From positions 1-64,000 of the forward strand of contig CAJXRQ010000014.1 in assembly GCA_913060505.1 (NCBI GenBank): 64,000 nucleotides of DNA. The letters are read 5' to 3'. The notes beneath the pieces are model-generated. The model was not told where the DNA came from. It searched no databases and was given only the letters and a program-made list of their open reading frames with translations. Positions 60,746 through 64,000 of the stretch are shown here, piece by piece (the first letter of the stretch is position 1; every line of letters begins with the position of its first letter). The translations under genes and the position numbers were made by a program. This DNA is from an uncultured Desulfovibrio sp. GTDB taxonomy: Bacteria > Desulfobacterota > Desulfovibrionia > Desulfovibrionales > Desulfovibrionaceae.

Positions 60746-62407
60746 TCATTTTTTCCAGTAGGGGTGGCTCATGTCCTCAAACGCGGACATGGCGGCCACT
60801 GATCCTTCCCCAATGGCCGTGACTATCTGTTGTACGCCGCCAACGATATCTCCGGCCGCGTAAATTCGCGGAATATTGGTCCGCATGTCCGCGTCCACTC
60901 TGACAAATCCCTTGTCGTTCAATGTCAGACCGATCATTTGCGCAAGCTCGGTGTTTACGTCCTGTCCTATGGCGACAAAAAGCCCGTCCACAGGCAGATC
61001 CATAACAGAATCGTCCTTGACGTTGCGGAGAGACAGGCCGCTTACATGCCTGTCGTCGCCCTTGATCTCTTCCACCACGGTATTCCAGAGCACATGAATG
61101 CCTTCCTGCTCCACCGAATCCTTGAGATGTTTTTGAGCCCGGAATTCATCTCGCCGATGGATGACGGTCACATCCACCCCCAGATTCTTCAGGTGCAGGG
61201 CGTCGGTCAGGGCCGTGTTGCCGCCGCCCACAATGGCGACCTTTTTGTTTTTGAACAGGTAGCCGTCGCAGGTTGCGCAGTAGTTGACACCTTTGCCGAA
61301 ATATTGCTGCTCTCCCGGCGCACCAAGGCTGCGATATGATGCACCTGTGGCCAGAATCAGTCCGTCCGCAACATAGGCCCCACGATTGGTGAAGACCTCG
61401 ATGTTTTTGCCGATTTTTATCTCCGAGACTTCTTCACCTTCCATAATCGTGACGTATTCACGGGCGTGCTCACTCATGATGTCCATAAGTTGCTTGCCCG
61501 GGACCGTCGTGAAGCCGGGATAGTTTTCCACCACAGGGGTCAGAGTCACCTGTCCGCCGACAACGGCTTTTTCCAACACGATGGTGCGCAGTCCGGCGCG
61601 TTCGGCATAAATACCGGCGGTAAGGCCTGCCGGTCCGGCACCAATGACCACAAGGTCTACGGCAACAGTTGCATCCTGTCCCGAGCCGGGGTGTATTCCC
61701 TGCTCCTGAGCCAGCTCTTCGGCCAGCTGCGTGGCGTCCTGCATGGTGAGCAGTTCCACCACAAAGCGTTCTTCCGGTACGTAGCCGAGAATTTCATGGG
61801 TCTCGTTGATCACCGTATGCGGCACGGAACCTACATTGAATTGCATGGAGAGTTCCTGATTCTCTCCTGTTTCCACACAATGGGCCGAGACCCTGTCCGG
61901 CAGTTCTATCGCGCATTTGACGGCGTTGACGACTTGGCCCGGACAATAGGGACAGGACGGGTTTACGAATACGAGTACATCCCGTTTTTCGTCCAATTCC
62001 TGCAACACTTGGCGGGATTGTGGTGAAAGGCCGGATTGTCCCATTCCCGCCAGCACGATGGAAGTGACGAATGAACGGCCTTCCTCTCCCATGGGGGCAC
62101 CTCGGAAGCGTATGTTGTAACGGTCCGGTGCGATGAGAATCGTAGGAGACAGATCGATCCCGGCCGTCTTGGCCTCGTCCGAATTCATGTCCAGAAAACG
62201 GGCAGTCACCTTTTCGGAGAGCTTTCCGAGATCGCCCACGAATTTATGGGTGTATTCATTGAAGGGCGTATCGTCGTCCTTGGCTGTGAAGACATGGATT
62301 TCTACAGTATTCGGGAGTTTTTCGAAATGTTCAGTCAGTTGTTGGCGAGATTCCTCGGGGATGAACCATTCGCCATCGGCGGGCTTGGCGTCATAGGGCG
62401 TGGTCAT
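60746..62407 (-). CDS. AhpF-like fusion of a protein disulfide oxidoreductase and thioredoxin reductase
   Basis: A 553-residue flavoprotein. Residues about 1-235 are a tandem thioredoxin-fold domain with redox site NPSCPYCPGQ. Residues about 250-553 are a thioredoxin-reductase-like FAD/NAD domain: VVIGAGPAGLTAGIYAERAG, the active-site CATCDGYLFKNK, VAIVGGGNTALTDALHL and the FAD-closing IYAAGDIVGG. This is the layout of AhpF or of the fused PDO-TrxR type. No ahpC lies beside it, so it may reduce another peroxiredoxin or a general disulfide. A GNAT gene and katG are near, suggesting oxidative stress defence. Confidence 0.9.
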   Translation of the reverse strand: MTTPYDAKPADGEWFIPEESRQQLTEHFEKLPNTVEIHVFTAKDDDTPFNEYTHKFVGDLGKLSEKVTARFLDMNSDEAKTAGIDLSPTILIAPDRYNIRFRGAPMGEEGRSFVTSIVLAGMGQSGLSPQSRQVLQELDEKRDVLVFVNPSCPYCPGQVVNAVKCAIELPDRVSAHCVETGENQELSMQFNVGSVPHTVINETHEILGYVPEERFVVELLTMQDATQLAEELAQEQGIHPGSGQDATVAVDLVVIGAGPAGLTAGIYAERAGLRTIVLEKAVVGGQVTLTPVVENYPGFTTVPGKQLMDIMSEHAREYVTIMEGEEVSEIKIGKNIEVFTNRGAYVADGLILATGASYRSLGAPGEQQYFGKGVNYCATCDGYLFKNKKVAIVGGGNTALTDALHLKNLGVDVTVIHRRDEFRAQKHLKDSVEQEGIHVLWNTVVEEIKGDDRHVSGLSLRNVKDDSVMDLPVDGLFVAIGQDVNTELAQMIGLTLNDKGFVRVDADMRTNIPRIYAAGDIVGGVQQIVTAIGEGSVAAMSAFEDMSHPYWKK

Positions 62408-62526
62408 GAGTACTCCTTGGAGGGTTGGGTTCGCCTGCGTCAGGGCAGGGGAAAAGAGCCTATTACCATAGGAGTATTATGCACGGCCTCGGACGTGCGT
62501 CAAGCAACAGAAAAATTGTCTTGATG

Positions 62527-62997
62527 TCAGTTGGTTAATTTCGGGGTCTTTAGTGTCATGGGCCTGAAACGTATGCTGTCCCGTTCCTGCTCGGGGCCGC
62601 TGGGTATGAAACCGAAATGTTCATACGTCCCGACGGCATTGGGAGATGAGTTGACCGTTAACACCGGGGTGTCGGGGCACAGGAGCAGTGCCTCGTTCAG
62701 CAATTGTTTGCCGATCCCCTGCCCCTGTTCATTCGGGTCCACAAAGAATAAGCAGATATGCTTTTCGTCCCGCACCTCGATCATGCCCACGGGCTCGTAG
62801 TCCCGTTCTGCAACAAGGACAATGTTGCCGTTTTCGCAGCGTGCGGCCATGGCTTCTGCGTCAGCATGTTTGCGGAATTCCGCAATGCCGTCCCCGGAGA
62901 AACCCGGTGCCACAGCCTGCAAAAAGGATCGGAGTACCAGTTCGCATATGGCGTCCTCTTCGCCAGCGAACATCGTTCTCACTCGTATGTCGCTCAT
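62527..62997 (-). CDS. GNAT family N-acetyltransferase
   Basis: A 156-residue acetyltransferase. The acetyl-CoA loop is FFVDPNEQGQGIGKQLLNEAL, then VLTVNSSPNAVGTYEHFGFIPSG closes the fold. The substrate is unknown. The start at 62997 (SDIRVRTMF) is preferred to an ATG four codons upstream; neither has a strong ribosome site. Confidence 0.82.
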   Translation of the reverse strand: MSDIRVRTMFAGEEDAICELVLRSFLQAVAPGFSGDGIAEFRKHADAEAMAARCENGNIVLVAERDYEPVGMIEVRDEKHICLFFVDPNEQGQGIGKQLLNEALLLCPDTPVLTVNSSPNAVGTYEHFGFIPSGPEQERDSIRFRPMTLKTPKLTN

Positions 62998-63100
62998 GAT
63001 ATGTGCCAACCTGTTTTTTAGCTTTTCTTGCCCATATCACAGGAGAACCTTGAAGGTGAAGAGGGAGCGGGACAGGTTTTTCAGTTTTTTTATACTAATG

Positions 63101-63139
63101 AAAGCACGGCATCCCAAGGAGTAAGGTCTGCCGTGCTTT
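63101..63139. terminator. Hairpin after katG
   Basis: AAAGCACGGCA and TGCCGTGCTTT form an 11-bp stem with a 17-base loop between convergent-side sequences. T-runs are weak. Confidence 0.6.
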
Positions 63140-63157
63140 CCGTTGGTTTGGTAACTG

Positions 63158-64000
<843 letters not shown>

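Overview
The window looks like a chromosomal segment of a sulfate-reducing deltaproteobacterium of the Desulfovibrionaceae (Desulfovibrio/Pseudodesulfovibrio type). The evidence is a complete tmc transmembrane electron-transfer operon, an aromatic amino acid operon that begins with the archaeal-type aroA'/aroB' pair, and a DcrH-like chemoreceptor with a hemerythrin tail. Nothing resembling a plasmid, insertion sequence or CRISPR array was seen.

Layout. Positions 1-5622 are an accessory island ending at the 3' end of a tRNA-Thr(CGU) gene. It carries two tandem DUF2958-like genes, an AT-rich unknown gene and a Hachiman-type defence pair (hamA-hamB). 5700-11350 holds a tandem universal stress protein, an EAL-like/HDOD protein, a thioredoxin-fold lipoprotein/periplasmic protein and the molybdenum-cofactor genes moeA, mobB and mobA. 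11440-15507 is a minor-pilin operon ending in a large LamG-like pilin. Then come an ADP-forming acyl-CoA synthetase, a repeat-rich spacer, a tautomerase, tmcDCBA, an unknown coiled-coil protein and the hemerythrin chemoreceptor.

25915-37610 is one long leftward operon: leader peptide, aroA', aroB', pheA, aroA, tyrA, trpE, G, D, C, F, B, A. It makes Phe, Tyr and Trp from the start of the shikimate route to the end. The sequence shows two apparent transcription attenuators in it. The first, at the operon head, has a 30-codon leader peptide with the run YLYFWYWF and an 11-bp perfect antiterminator. The second sits between tyrA and trpE, where tyrA itself ends in three consecutive Trp codons (its only Trp residues), directly before a 1:2 hairpin and an intrinsic terminator. 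This suggests two-tier control: all aromatics at the head, Trp alone inside, with the end of a real enzyme gene used as the leader peptide. This is the most interesting signal in the window.

37844-39633 is a sigma-54-driven ammonium transporter/PII pair. It is followed by an EAL protein, a methyltransferase flanked by two MarR-type regulators with shared operators, a substrate-binding protein/outer-membrane protein pair, panC-panD-metK, a degenerate GGDEF-TPR protein, a DUF4198/NikL-like pair, phosphoglucomutase, a Ste24-like peptidase, a Mut7-C protein and a TPR protein. 56793-60709 contains three LysR paralogues, two of them paired with divergent small membrane proteins and sharing an upstream motif. 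The window closes with an AhpF-like disulfide reductase, an acetyltransferase and the C-terminal part of katG.
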